Shown one piece after another: positions 22,572-34,566 of a stretch of 64,000 nucleotides of DNA. Below the pieces are notes generated by a model. It did not search any database. It was not told where the DNA came from and saw only the letters and a list, made by a program, of their open reading frames with translations. The translations under genes were made by a program, and so were the position numbers. Each line of letters opens with the position of its first letter. Position 1 is the stretch's first letter. Source of the stretch: Macrocybe gigantea (Eukaryota > Basidiomycota > Agaricomycetes > Agaricales > Callistosporiaceae); NCBI GenBank assembly GCA_011319805.1, contig SJRY01000065.1:281131-345130 (forward strand). The letters are read 5' to 3'.

Positions 22572-23025
22572 CTGTTATTGATGCTGCCGATACCACTGCC
22601 TGATGGTGCGCCACCGGGGCCTTGACGTGCTGCGGTGTGCAGCTCGTGTAGCTCCGCCCGGAGCCGTGCGACGTCATCTTCGTACCGCTGGCGCGCCTTT
22701 GCATGCTGCGCCTCCAGCTCGTAGAGCGCATGTTGTATTTTCGACAGCTCGTTTACTTGCGATGCGACTGCGGACGTTCAATCGTATTTTGGGTGAAGAG
22801 TGTTGAAGATGAGGTGAGGTCTGCGTGAGCGAACGCACCTTTGGCCTCGAGCTCGTCTCGCTGATTGCGGACGAGGGTGAGATCGGACAAGACGACCTCA
22901 AACTCCTGCCTGATGACTTCGAAAGACTCGTTCAAGCGCGCGTGGCTCTGCTGCGCGCTAGGCCCGCTCGCTGGCGGACCGGTGGGCTGAAGCGTGCGGT
23001 GCTGTAAGGGCGGTGGGAGGTTCAT
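19976..23025 (-). CDS. TUP1: TUP1-type WD40 transcriptional co-repressor
   Basis: Starts at 23025 with a Tup_N coiled-coil domain ([17 protein letters not shown]; then after an intron [20 protein letters not shown]), which in yeast binds Ssn6/Cyc8. A long low-complexity middle follows: poly-Asn and Gly-Pro runs (about 22,600-22,450) and an Arg-Glu/Arg-Asp tract (about 22,255-22,020). The hinge is [20 protein letters not shown], then a WD40 propeller: [116 protein letters not shown]. The final exon ends at 19976. Several short introns interrupt it. A one-base frame slip occurs at the C5 run 21636-21640 (minus strand), where six C would join the two halves. It represses many genes by recruiting histone deacetylases and Mediator in the nucleus. 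Identification very secure. Confidence 0.95.
22020..22255 (-). repeat. Simple-sequence tract encoding Arg-Glu/Arg-Asp repeats in TUP1
   Basis: The plus strand is a CT/CTT-rich imperfect microsatellite; the minus strand codes alternating Arg with Glu or Asp, broken by Lys and Met. It sits between the Tup_N domain and the WD40 propeller. Likely length-variable. Confidence 0.85.
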
Positions 23026-25867
23026 TGAGCATACGAAAAGGAAAGGAAAGGAGGAAGAAAGAAGAAAAAAAGCAACAAAGAAATGACGACGACGAGGTGA
23101 GGAAGCTTTGGACTTTTTTTTTCTTTTTTAAAAAGAAGCAACGGAGCGGGGACCTTGTTACACGTGTCGCATGGAGGATCTGTTTTGACGCGGAAACGTC
23201 AACTTTTTTGGGGGATAGGCTGCGTTACAACGATTTGACCCAATTTTTTTTTCACTTCGCCGAACAATCCGCTCCATCGCTCCGAGCCCAGACCGCCGGG
23301 AACTCGAAGGATAAAAATGAATGAAAGAGAAAAAAAAACATACATTGTAAATCGTGCTCGATGACATATCGACCGTTTCTCTTCCCAAGAATATACCCTT
23401 CAAAAATAAAAACCTCCCAAGATCTCCCGCGCAACGACGGACGGCAGGGGGAAAAAAAAAAAGAAAAAAAAGACAAGCAAGTGGAGAAAAAAAGGTGGTC
23501 CTGGACCTTGCACCCTAAATTGGCCAAAGTTGGCTATTTCTTGGGTTATTTCAAATTTGGATTTTCGTCCCGATTTCCGCTTTATGATTTTCCGCGTGTG
23601 CGAGGGGTGGGTGAATGTGTGGGCGAGGATGGGAAAGAAGAGGAGGAAAGGGGGGGGGGATGAGGAAGACTGCGGGGAAACCGGAATCACCAGGGGATCA
23701 GAGTTGGGCAGGCGGGAAAAGGTGCTGTTGATCACAGCGCGCTCCTTTTATAGCGGGGAAAGCAAAAAGGGAAAAAATAAAATTGAATAAAATAAAAATG
23801 AGATAAAAACAAGGCCCTTTTTTTTCCCTTCAAGCCGTCTGATCTTTTCCCACAAAGACAGAGCTAATGGACTTGCCGCCGGTAACGCTTTTTGGAAGGC
23901 TTCGTCCAACCTGCTGGTTGCGAATCGCAGCGCACTGTGTCTATGTGCTCGTGTGCTTTTGGCGATATCACCGTCAGTGATGCAGGCAGCCCACAAAGCT
24001 GCTCGAATCATCGTATCTCGCAGAAATGAAGAGAAAAAAAGGCAGAATGTTCTGACCACACAGCAGCCAGGTGTGCGATCCCAGATTTCATATGATACAT
24101 CTATACGTAATCAAGATCCCATCGGGGCCAGAGATGACTACGAGTCCGACTTTTGGGATGCGCATCGTACCGACCAACGTGAACGCTGCAGATCGACCGT
24201 TGACAACGCAGCTTGTCTCCCAAGAAAAAACGCCAATCTGTCATGTAAAGTTCACTCAGGCTCGAACCTTCCAGGGAGCAGCGATCAGCGCATTTTTTTC
24301 CTCTTTCCGACCCACTATTAGTCATTCCTTCCTTGTCATTCGAACGAATCGAAAGACATTGTTAGAAATCAGTTTGCTTGACGTTTCGCACAGCCCCGAA
24401 GCGAACAGAACACGCCCTGTGATGCACTGATGCTCTCAATAATCAGATCGAGGTAAAAGAAAAAAAGGGAAAAAACCTTCCTCAATATCTCATCGGCGAA
24501 GAACATTCCGTGTCTTCCCAAGGTTGATGCAAAAATCACTTTCCCCTCTCCTCCACACCTTCGAATCGGATACTCGGGTGTTTGATTGGAAGAATCGTCC
24601 AAGTGTCGATCCCCGTTGAGACCGAGGATTTAATTTTGTCGGTATAGTTCTGGCAGTCTCCGCGATTGGTTGACAATACATGTCGATGCATGGTATCGCC
24701 CAGCCAAAGCCTCAGACCCTTTGTCGTTCATATGAAAAAAAAAAAAAGTTTGTTCTCTTTCCCTTTTTCCTTTTTGCGCTTTCTCAGAATTATCGTCCAT
24801 TCCCGTCACACGCGTCGTTGTGAGCGCCAAGCGTGGATCATCCGTCGCAAGGTTCCTTGCAACGTTTAGCTCCGAGTGTCCCAGGCATAGCAAGAAGCAG
24901 TGTTCAGATAGATCCAGGATTGCCACCGTCCTGCGCCTCTCCAGCAATCTTCTCTGCACAGTGCACTCATGCAGGAGGACCAGTGTCCGCTTGTGATAAC
25001 CCAGTACCGTCGTTAATGATCAGACGTTTTTCTTTAACATCAAATGGTCGTGGCGACGCGCTTGCTTGGGCTGATAGCAGTGCTCAATGCATGCACCGCT
25101 ACCCTACCCCGGCGAAGGTTGCGCATAGTGTCTTACTGTGCCCAAAGCCCTTTCTTGCGATGCTTTAAATCAAGACGCTGTTAGAAATGATGTGGCACAG
25201 ATGCGTGGGAGCGGAACGAAAGTCGGAGGCGAGAAAAGAAGAACCACGGACAAGCTAGCTAGACTGACAACGCGAGTCCTCTAATGCATCCCCTTGCACG
25301 TCTATGGTCATCCCAGTGTAAGGCAGACTCTGTGGGTACGGGGTGTGCGCAGTCTAGAAGAGCAGCGAGAAACAAATTTCGACGTCTGCGACTCTGCGTG
25401 GAAATTGGCAGTCGAAAGTTAACGATGCTAGTCGCTGGAGAATCAAAGGTGTGGCGGAGTGTTCGGATGCATGCATAGTATGCGTGCCGGCTCCGAGATG
25501 AACGCGAGGGGAGAGTCCTAAGGAAGCCACTTGACTGACACGGTCGGCGAAGCTCGAGGTCAATGGGCGGGAAGACTGCGGGCCGTACACACGCCGGTAG
25601 ACCGGGCCGACAGAAAAGGGGTCTTGGGTTTAAATACTCCCATGCAATTGCGCAGAACCCGAAAGCTTTTTACCTCGTGCGCTTGAATTTCTCCTACCCA
25701 ATTGCAGAATCATCGGCAATTTAGGAAAATCGAAGGCCAAGAGATGGTGAAAATAACTGGATACGAGGTTCATGGTGCGCCCGAGGAGTCTTGTTCTTTG
25801 ACGGTTAGGATCGACTGACTCGCGCCGATCACCCCGATCGCTGACGCGTCTTGGCGGACTTGAATAA
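23026..25867. other. Long intergenic region, no gene recognised
   Basis: About 2.8 kb upstream of TUP1 with A/T homopolymers and purine-rich stretches (for example 23,450-23,470 and 24,735-24,750). Frames on both strands lack domain signals. The length suggests an extended regulatory region or long 5' UTR for TUP1; this is inference. Confidence 0.5.
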
Positions 25868-27887
25868 GATGTGCGCTTTCCGACCTCGCTGACTGGGGAT
25901 GGAACGGACGCAATGTAAAGAGCAGACTTGCGTTCGTCCGTGCCGTGACCAGATTGACTGATCAGAATTGGTGTTTCGACGAAATTGCAGGAACACAGAT
26001 TGCGACTACTCTTCCGCGTACATCACGCTCTTGACGGACTCTGATCTTGTCGGGCATGGCATGACGTTCACGATAGGGCGCGGAAACGACATCGTATGTG
26101 CCGCCTTTCTCGACTTTTTATGCGCACGTTTGCCTTTCAGCCCCGCCCTTCACTACGACTAATCTGATGGCAAAGGTCTGCATGGCCATCAAACAAGTAG
26201 CCGACAGGTTTACGGGGAAAGATACGGAGGAGCTGTTCGCTGACATGGGTAAGACGTGGGACTATATGATGGCCGATCCGCAATTGAGATGGTGAGTCGA
26301 TTTTGCGTTTTGCATCGTCGTAAGCTTGTCTAGCGCTGATCATCCATCGTCTCATAGGATCGGGCCTGAGAAGGGCGTAATACATATCGCGTCGGGCGCG
26401 GTGAACAACGCGCTGTGGGATATGTATGCCCGCTCTAGGAGGAAGCCCCTTTGGAAGCTCTTGGTGGACTTCACACCTGTAAGCACGGATTGCTGAAATT
26501 TAAGAAGGGAAGCATCGAACCCAGTTCTTTGCAGGAGGAACTCGTTCGATCGGCGGCTTTCAAGTATATTTCCGATGCGATTACGAAAGAAGAAGCATTG
26601 GAGCTGTTGAAGAAACAGGAACCTGGAAAGAAGGGGCGTGAGGCCCAGTGCGGGAGCTAGGGTGCGTCACAAGATCTTAGTGCTTCCTACAATGGCGAAC
26701 CGACGGGCCCGGGCTTGCCAGATACCCCGCCTACGTCACGTCAGCCGGCTGGCTCGGTACGTAGATCCTGAACCCCAACCGGAATGAGTTTTTCAACGTT
26801 CGATGCTCAGGTTACACGGACGAGAAAGTCGTCCGCCTCACGCAGGAAGCCGTCGCAGCTGGTTTCAGTCACTTCAAGATGAAGGTCGGCGCAGATCCAG
26901 CGAGCGATCTGCGCCGCGGCAAGCTCATCCGGTCCGTCATCGATGACCCGCTGTACCTTCCGCCCGGCGCGCAGCCTCAGGACCCGAATGGAGAGGACTC
27001 CGCGGGAAGAACGCCGGTCCGACGGGCGCCGTGCTCATGATCGACGCGAACCAGGTGTGGGACGTGCAGCAGGCAATTGATTATGTGGCTGGTCTGAGGG
27101 AGATCAGGCCCTGGTGAGTTTCGGCGGAACGGAGCCCTGCGGGACTGCCGTCATGATCTTTTTTTTTTTTTTTAAATTAGGTTCATTGAGGAGCCGACTG
27201 CACCGGATGACATCTTGGGACACGCTGCCGTTCGCAAAGCGTTAAAGCTTACGGGATCGGCGTCGCGACGGGCGAACATGCGCACAACAGGATGGTGTTC
27301 AAGCAGTTGCTTCAGGCAAAGGCCATCGACGTCGTCCAGGTGACTCATGCAGACTCGCCGGCGTCAGCGAAGTGCTCAGCGTCTTGCTGATGGCCGCCAA
27401 GTTGCGTCCCATCTCACCTTGTATTTTCGAGACGATATCGTTGAAAGCCTCTCTTCCCCGTTTCTTTTCAGATTCGGAGTGCCTGTTTGTCCCCACGCGG
27501 GGGTGTGGGTCTATGCGAATATGTGATCCATTTGAGGTAAAGGCGACACAGCGTATTTTAGACGCCGAGAAGCTGAGTCTCCTGATGTGTCAGCTTGATC
27601 GACTACATCGCGGTCTCTGGAACGATGGAGCGCAACGTCCTTGAGTATGTCGATCATTTGCATGAGCACTTTGTTACCCCCTGCTCGATCAATGCTCGGG
27701 GTCGATACAATGTGCCAAACGACCCGGAAGAAGGTTACAGGCGAGTGATCGCATCTTTCTCCCCTAGCTCCACTTGATCTCTTTATGTCTCTGCAGCATC
27801 GAGATGCGTAAATCCAGCATCGCAGAGTATGAGTGGCCTAATGGAACATACTGGGCGAACAGAAGAAAGAGTGGGGCCCGGGCGTGA
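25868..27887 (+). pseudogene. L-fuconate dehydratase-like (enolase superfamily), frame-disrupted
   Basis: Exon pieces read through the whole family: [97 protein letters not shown] (KxK base), VLMIDANQVWD (metal Asp), FIEEPTAPDDIL (metal Glu), GVATGEHAHNRM, and MERNVLEYVDHLHEHFVTPC near the end. Introns are short; one near 27,739 appears to use a GC donor (GCGAGT). The frame slips by one base at about 26,645, 27,005, 27,248 and 27,501 (the last in a G5 run), and no clear start codon was found in frame. The enzyme family dehydrates L-fuconate (human ENOSF1). Either a decaying gene or one damaged by sequencing indels; the number of breaks makes decay quite possible. Confidence 0.75.
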
Positions 27888-28954
27888 GATTCGAAAGTCT
27901 CTGCAAGGCAAAAAGGATACAACGGAGGCGTTTTTCGTAAATCTTATTTTGTATTATAGCTGAGATCACGCTTTTGTTGCTTGTATCTTGTCAGGTTACA
28001 CGAACACCATCGACCGGCCCCTGACGACATGATGTGATCCTCGTAAACGGATCGATTTGTCGTGCACTCTATAAATGATAGTAAAGATATCCCACGCAAT
28101 TGCCTGAGCACTGCAAGGCCGATCTCTTGACCTGAGCGGACACTACAATAAAGTTCAAATTTTGTTTGAGAGGCTCTCAAGATGAATTTAGTCCTATATG
28201 TAGCATGTTACTTGCTATGAATGGGGGCATAATTATCTTAATTACTTTATCTGGTGGCAAAAGAATTACATTTTTCCACTAGTCATGCTTTGACCGTATG
28301 ACAGAAAACGTTTTGTAGAGTCGCGGGTTCCCCATTTTTTTCCAATGGTTTCACCCCTGGCTTTGTTTTCCAGCGCAACTTTGGCAATCGCACCCACAAG
28401 TGTCAGCAGGACCAAACATGCAAATGCGAACAAGACGTGGAAACGGGAACGTAAACTGTTCTCTTGTTGTGTTGCCAGTATTCTGCTCTCTAGCGCTGCT
28501 AAGGCGACAGTGATGACAACTGTTTGCGTCCGTCCCACCTTGTTCTCTTTGAAAAAGGATCAGGACGGGGTTCGGGCACGCCCCTTGCTATTGTTCTTCC
28601 CCGCGTCATTTTTTTTTGTTTCGCGCCCGCCAGCCCACTAGGTCACTATCGACGTTTTAATTTTCAGCCCATCACGAGCAATGCTGGCTACGAAGTCCAG
28701 CAATTGTTCGGTGCCAAGGAGAACAAGGACGAAACCTCGTCCGTTCCGGTTTCTCTCTGGAGAAGCGGTGTAGGAGAGCGAGTACTTATACGTGCGGGAT
28801 GAAGGCCCTCCTGGATATTCAACAGCTTTCGTGTTCGACTTTCTTTCGGGGTTCATTCGATCTTTTCTCTTCGTTCTTGCTCTTTTTTTTGCTTCCCAAG
28901 TCTCGCTACCCATAGAGAAATAACGAGCCCTATTTCCGGATAAAAACGGCCACC
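27888..28954. other. Mostly intergenic; one short membrane-type frame
   Basis: A 90-codon minus frame at 28,266-28,538 includes the hydrophobic run FHVLFAFACLVLLTLVGAIA and could be an exon of a small membrane protein, but no flanking exon or start was convincing. Nothing else recognised. Confidence 0.4.
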
Positions 28955-29693
28955 ATGACTCCATCTCCTGTTCCCGGCTACACCACCATTCCGGTTACCA
29001 GCGTGGTTTCGGCTTCGCAGAGGTACTATCCCGGCGCTCCCAGGGACCTGGAAAGGGACATCTATTGCTTAAGGCCCCTACTCTGCGATCGTTTAAATAA
29101 GGTGCTGCTGCGCAACATGCCCAGCGGCTTCCCTTTCCGATTCGTGTTTGACGGGCACGGTGGAATGCGCAAGTCCTTTGATTCGTTCGACTTTCAGGAG
29201 GACTTGCCGCGCGGCTTGTTACGATGTTCCACGATCAAGATATCTTACAAGGCCCCGGTGGCTCACTCCCCCGATCCTCACTACACATGGAACATCTGCA
29301 TACCCTTGCTCGACTCGAACGCGCACCGCGCCGCGTACTCACGTAAGCTATCTTTCCTCTCGTTTTCAGGCACTGAAAGGAAAAGCAAACGAATAAACTG
29401 GAACTGATTCTTTTGTACGTTCTCTAGGCACTTTCGAGATGGCCAGGGTGCAGGTGCACCCAGACGTCCGGAACACGCCGTACTGGGCCCACCTCGTTGA
29501 GCGTCCGCACGTCATCCTGCGAGCCATAGCGCTGTCGCTGAAGCTTGCGGCCATGATCACCCTCCGGCCCGCGACACTGGCAGATTTCGCAGCAGTGCAC
29601 GTCGCGCCCAGCCCGTACCCCTCCAGCTCGATCGTTTACGTCGGCATGAACCTGAGGGGCGAGAGTTCGATCTTGTTCTTTTGCAATCCATGA
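28955..29693 (+). CDS. Hypothetical protein, two exons
   Basis: Exons 28955-29342 and 29428-29693 join in frame across an 85-nt GT-AG intron (GTAAGC...TCTCTAG) to 217 residues. The start is preceded by a good fungal context (GGCCACCATGAC). No signal peptide, membrane segment or known domain was recognised. Phrases include FVFDGHGGMRKSFDSFDFQE, DPHYTWNICIPLL and FEMARVQVHPDVRNTPYWAH. The last part, MITLRPATLADFAAVHV, is hydrophobic to neutral. The clean splice and smooth sequence favour a real gene; function unknown. Confidence 0.6.
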
Positions 29694-30039
29694 AGCCGGG
29701 ATTTTCAGCCCTTCCTTTGTTTTTTTAATGGTATGTTGACGCTCGTTTGTTTTTGGTCATCTTTGGCACTGATGCGTTGTGTCGTCTTCGTCTATAGACT
29801 TGAGAACGATATCATGACGCGCTGACATGACGCTTTCGATGCCTGCAACGCTTTTGAGTGCACAAGTCCCGTAACCCGATACGAATGTCCTTGACGGCTT
29901 TCGGTCATCCTCGTGCACTCTTCCCCGTAATATTTTATAGCGTTATCTATCTGCCCATCGCTGTTCATACGATTATGTATTGAGGAAGAGTTAGCTTAGT
30001 AAATTTGACTCAATTTTAATTTCCTAATTGGCAATCAGG

Positions 30040-30111
30040 TCCCTCTTAGCTCAGTTGGTAGAGCGCGTCACTAGTAATGACGAGGTCAGTCGTTCAAGTC
30101 GGCTAGAGGGA
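30040..30111 (+). tRNA. tRNA-Thr (anticodon AGT)
   Basis: 72 nt fold as a cloverleaf: acceptor stem TCCCTCT/AGAGGGA, D-arm GCTC...GAGC, anticodon stem CGTCA/TGACG with loop CTAGTAA (anticodon AGT), T-arm AGTCG/CGGCT with loop TTCAAGT. No intron. A T-run at 30123-30127 can end polymerase III transcription. Reads ACU codons, and ACC after conversion of A34 to inosine. Confidence 0.93.
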
Positions 30112-30447
30112 ATTGCTTGGATCTTTTTCCTCCGCGCAGCAAAGCCTAAAAAGTTAGTTTCTTGATGCATTTCTGTGGTATGCTTCCAGAGACTCAACAC
30201 TCATATGCATCATAGCCTACATTGTCAGAAAGCCACCTCGATGTCGCGCAACGCCCGATCACGTCCCAGAACCGTGGACAAGTACAGCGAACGCGTACGA
30301 AACAACACTCAGAACAACCCCAATGATCAAATATCATTTGATAAGTTACCTCCAAGCAAAACGAAAACCAAAGACCTGAAAAAAAAAAAAAAACAGAAAG
30401 AAACGAGAGGCAAGAAGAAAGAGCATCGTAGTCGAAAATCAAACACA

Positions 30448-32218
30448 TCACGGAGATAGGTCTCGGTCCGTGAGGCTGTACGGCGGAGGCGGCTCTGCGT
30501 CCTGGACAGGCGAGTGTGCACGCGCAGTAGCAGCAGTACCCGGGGCAGGGAGAGCAGCGGGAGCCGGTGCGGAGCTGTTGATGAGGCGTGCAGGTGCAGT
30601 CGTGGTCGTAGCTGGAGCCGGTGCAGATGCGCGTGGCGGAGACGGAGATGGGGACGTGAGTGGTCCCGGAACGGGTGCATGCATGGGCGTGGGCATGCGC
30701 ATGCGCGGGGGTTATCAGGACCGGCAGGGGACGCGTTGGCGAAAAGCTCGTGTATGGCCAGGACGACGACAATGGCGTCGTCAGCGGCTGGTGAGGGGGG
30801 AGCGGAGCGGGAGGGACGTGTTTCACGTGTGATGGCATGTAGATACCAGCGATTGTTCAATCAGTGGAAGAAACGGCTCCCTCGCGCAAAAAGATATGCC
30901 GGCACGCACCACCACCACGACCGCTACCACGACGCCTCGTGCGCGAGACATCGATCCAGAAGAACATCCGCTGGTGGAGGCGATTGCGACAGCAGCAGGA
31001 CAGGACCGAGAAAAATATGACGACGACGACGGCGATGCCGATGATGGTGTTGAGCTTGCTGTGGGATGAAGATGAAGATGAGAACGGGTTGCTCGAGCTC
31101 GAACTCGTCATGACGCTGGGTGAAAGCCTCGTGCCGGACGTGCCTCCGAACGTCACATAATCCAGCCAGAACGTCTTGGAACAACATAAGCTCCGTTTCG
31201 GCGAGAAAACAGGTTATCACCCCTCGGGTATAGGAACAGGACCGCGTACCTGGGAGCCCGTCAGTCAAAGTGTGGTTCCCAGGAACGACGTTTTCGAAAA
31301 AGAAGCGCTGGTGGAGGGACCATGTGTTCGAATCTGGCGCCTGAGAGCCGTCGTACGCGACGTGTCGCGTCGCAGTGCCGCCGTCGATGGCGTATGTCGA
31401 GGCTAGCATTCCCTCGACCCGGTTCAGCACGCCGTACACCGCCACGGACGATCCTGCAATCCTCAGCGACGATGAGAAAACGGACGCGCGCGGGTGTGTG
31501 TGTTTGGCAAGCGCTCAAGCGCTCACCCACGAACTGGAACTGAAACGAATCCTCCGCCGTCCTCGTCCCGCTGCACGTACTGCTGTACGACAGGCCTGCT
31601 GGATGCCGCGTGCCCGAATCGGCTGTCCAGTTGTCGCTGTACTCGATCATCGCATCTACTGTCATCGACGGCGAGGATCTTTCCGTTCAGAGGCGTCCCG
31701 AGACTGGGAGCACGACGACGTAGTCCAAGGTAAGCTCCCCGTCCGTCGGGATAACGCTGATGCTAGGAAAGGTGGGCGTCACTTCTCGGATCTCCCAAAG
31801 CTTTATGCCGGTCTGTATTTTCGGGTAGGGACGGCCCGTTGGTTAGCGTTCGGGTGTGGGTACGCTTTTAGTGGAAGGAAGGGACTTGCTTTGCAGGGGA
31901 TGCCGGGGTGGAAAATCAAATCGGCTTCTCGAGGGCTCGACGCATCAAGCGTGTAATTCAGCGTCAGATTCTTTGACGCCTGGCCATAAAATTCGACTCC
32001 AGTGCTTAAAAATACATGTTCACATCCTCATGGCGGCCAAGAACGCAGAGGGCAGTGGGAGTTTTACCAATAAAGCCAAAAGACAATTTAGATGGCCCAA
32101 GTACGTCGTTTCGTAACAGGTCCGTTCGACAGACGGTGTAGCTGCCGCCGTACGTCGACGAGTCGGAGCCCAACTGCCACTCGGCGCTCGTGTTGTCGAT
32201 GAGAATAGAAGGCGTCAT
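30448..32218 (-). CDS. Single-pass membrane protein with Ser-rich ectodomain and PY-motif tail
   Basis: Multi-exon minus-strand gene. N-terminal exons read ILIDNTSAEWQLGSDSSTYG and ASKNLTLNYTLDASSP; the middle reads IEYSDNWTADSGTRHPAGLS, SSVAVYGVLNRVEGMLASTY and LHQRFFFENVVPGNHTLTDG; then after an intron FWLDYVTFGGTSGTRLSPSV. A Ser-rich stalk leads to a transmembrane helix (NTIIGIAVVVVIFFSVLSCC) and a basic, then Pro/Ala-rich cytoplasmic tail ending in PPPPYSLTDRDLSP. The PPPY motif could bind WW domains of NEDD4-type ubiquitin ligases. The two-domain ectodomain architecture is widespread and uncharacterised in basidiomycetes. Exon borders only approximate; the start at 32218 is the first Met of the first convincing exon. 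Confidence 0.7.
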
Positions 32219-32349
32219 TTCCTTGACGGGTGCAACAGGGTTTGGCCTCTGAGCGTATCACAGCGGGCCGCCCGAAAGGCAGGCTAAAGAAAGATGATTT
32301 TAGATTGGAAGAAGGCCCTTGAGAGACGCTGTGTCTGGTTCTTGACAGC

Positions 32350-32421
32350 TCCCTTTTAGCTCAGTTGGTAGAGCGCGTCACTAGTAATGACGAGGTCAGT
32401 CGTTCAAGTCGGCTAGAGGGA
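32350..32421 (+). tRNA. tRNA-Thr (anticodon AGT), second copy
   Basis: Same as the copy at 30040 except one base in the 5' acceptor strand (TCCCTTT instead of TCCCTCT, giving a G-U pair). Anticodon loop CTAGTAA. A TTTTT run near 32438 can act as terminator. Lies 2.3 kb from the first copy, same strand, on the other side of the membrane protein gene. Confidence 0.92.
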
Positions 32422-32457
32422 ACTTCATTAAATTTATCGCTTTTTGCTGTCAAGTCA

Positions 32458-33427
32458 ATGAAACTGCGAAAGGATACTCCATCATCCTCCTCCAAACTCA
32501 AATCTTCAACACTTTCTGTGTCGCACGTTCCAAAGACCATGTCTCGCACGATGCAGCTGGCGCAAAACGACGCGCTATGGTCCTCCTCACCGACGTCCGC
32601 ACGCACGAGAAAGTCCACCCACACCCATACCGACGTCGATTCTGCTCTGCTCCCACTCGCAACAACCACCTCAATGGCGACAGAGTCCGCGACCAGATCC
32701 TACCGATATCACGCAGCAGCAGCAGCGCGTACTGCCCTGCCGCACGTCGAGCAATACTGGGCAGCGCGTGCTCTCACCGCTGAAGCGCTGCTCTCCGCGC
32801 GTGAGGAGCACCGACGCGAGCTGAACAGCCTCTCGCATGAGGAAGAGGCTAGACGGAGGGTAGGCGCTGCTGTTTTTTTTCCCTTGTTTACGAACGTGAG
32901 ATGATTGACTTGAGATGGCGGGGTTCGTTTCGACTTTTGTGCAGTGCGAGACGTCTAGGATGAGGGAGGAGCGGAGAGAGAGCCGTCTTGGGATGGAGAA
33001 AATCGTGGTGAGAGAGCTTGAGATGATCACCTCTGCTGGCGTAGTCTCATGCTTGCCACTGCAGTTTGTCCTGCTGGCATCCATACTTTCCCTCGTCACT
33101 CTGGTCATATATCTGACGGTCCAACACATGCGGCATGCCGCGGCTGCTGCTGTTCAACGAAATCGCTGGTCCCTCCCATCGCACTTTACGATCCCCATTC
33201 TCTCGCCGTTCACCTCGGTGGTGCGTCCTTCAGTTAATTCCTTGAACCTTTTTTTATTTTATTTTACTCACTCTCATCACCCATACAACGCCATTAACAC
33301 ACTGCAGGTCGAACATGAAACCTCGTTCATGAGTTCCAGAACCCTCATAGCAATCTCAGCTGTCCTCGCCTTGCTCGCCTACGCAGTCCTGCGTTATCAC
33401 CTGTCCGCATCTCGTCCGAATGCATAG
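32458..33427 (+). CDS. Hypothetical coiled-coil protein with two C-terminal hydrophobic segments
   Basis: Exons 32458-32859, 32945-33007, 33065-33220 and 33308-33427 join in frame to 246 residues, all with GT-AG introns. The N-terminal part is Ser/Thr-rich. A charged helical region (LLSAREEHRRELNSLSHEEE and SRMREERRESRLGMEK) looks coiled-coil. It is followed by a strong hydrophobic helix FVLLASILSLVTLVIYLTV and a second at the end, LIAISAVLALLAYAVL. This suggests a tail-anchored or hairpin membrane protein. No family recognised. The start is the first Met after the tRNA gene that is in frame with the good exon; its mRNA leader would begin very close to or within that tRNA region. Confidence 0.7.
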
Positions 33428-33484
33428 CACGGCAGTCGATGAACGATAACCATCTCGCGGCTCGTTAAATCTCATTTTCTTTTC

Positions 33485-33517
<33 letters not shown>

Positions 33518-34566
33518 GAAACATCCGCATTGACGTTCAAACATGCCCGAACGCGAAGCCAGAAACCGGATACTCCGGCATCCACCACGCAGAGCATACA
33601 GCAATCCCGTTACCACTGCCTCCGTTTCTGCAGCAGCCCGCGCTTGCAAGAGCTGCTGTGTACGCAACTTCACGATGAGTCTTTGGCGCTACAAATCTTT
33701 CCGACACGTTCGAACTTCAAGCGCTTGACACGTACCCTCTCTCAAGCGCACACCACGAACATTATGGGATATCATTTTTTCGATATCATCTGCTCATAGC
33801 ATACACGCGTCATGGATACATGTAGAAATATGGATATAGGAATATAGATAATAACAATAGTAAAATGGGACTGGTGGACACGATGATTAGACACGAAAAA
33901 CGGAATGTAACAAGAAAAAGAGATTGCATGTTTTTCGTATTCGTTTCTCCGAGGATGGCTTTGGGGAAGAAGTCCCTCTTTTACGACGTAAGTTTTATAA
34001 GGACAGAAAGTGAATGAAATGTAGGAAAGTGAAAGTTTTGGTCCGATGAAGAGCGACAGAAAGAAAAAAGCGGCAAAAATCATGTGCGTCTCGTATCGGT
34101 CATTCATCGTGCATGTTTTGGATAAAGGCGACACGAGAAGGAGGCCACGACCAGCGAAAGAGACAAACACTCAGAAGAGCCATAGCCTCCGAAGGTCGAG
34201 CCATTGATCCTCCAGGCACCTATCGCTGCGGCGTTCCTCATAATCGACATCCATATCGATGCCGCTGGCTAAGGGACGGAGGTGACGATCTATGTGCGGC
34301 GGGCACTCTAGGTCGACTTGCTCGCCAACAGCGCGTGCAGGAGCGAGGCCTACGCTCGTATCCGTGACGGCGGGGTCATTTGAGAGGTCTGTAGGGCACA
34401 GGGGGTCGAGCGCGAGCACGTTTTGGGGCATAGCAGCCATTGAAGGGAAGACACCCGCCATCATACCCGCCTCACACAAGACGGGTGGCCCCTTCTCCAC
34501 CTCCTCGCCGGCATCGAAGCCGGAATCTCCAAACCGACCCTGCGAACGACGCCAACGACAGACACG
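33428..34566. other. Intergenic plus possible extra C-terminal exon of the bHLH gene
   Basis: A 110-codon minus frame at 34,171-34,500 reads smoothly (for example GVFPSMAAMPQNVLALDPLC and ASGIDMDVDYEERRS) and could be a final exon of the bHLH gene, but I found no convincing donor site before that gene's stop at 34567. The rest holds nothing recognisable. Confidence 0.4.
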
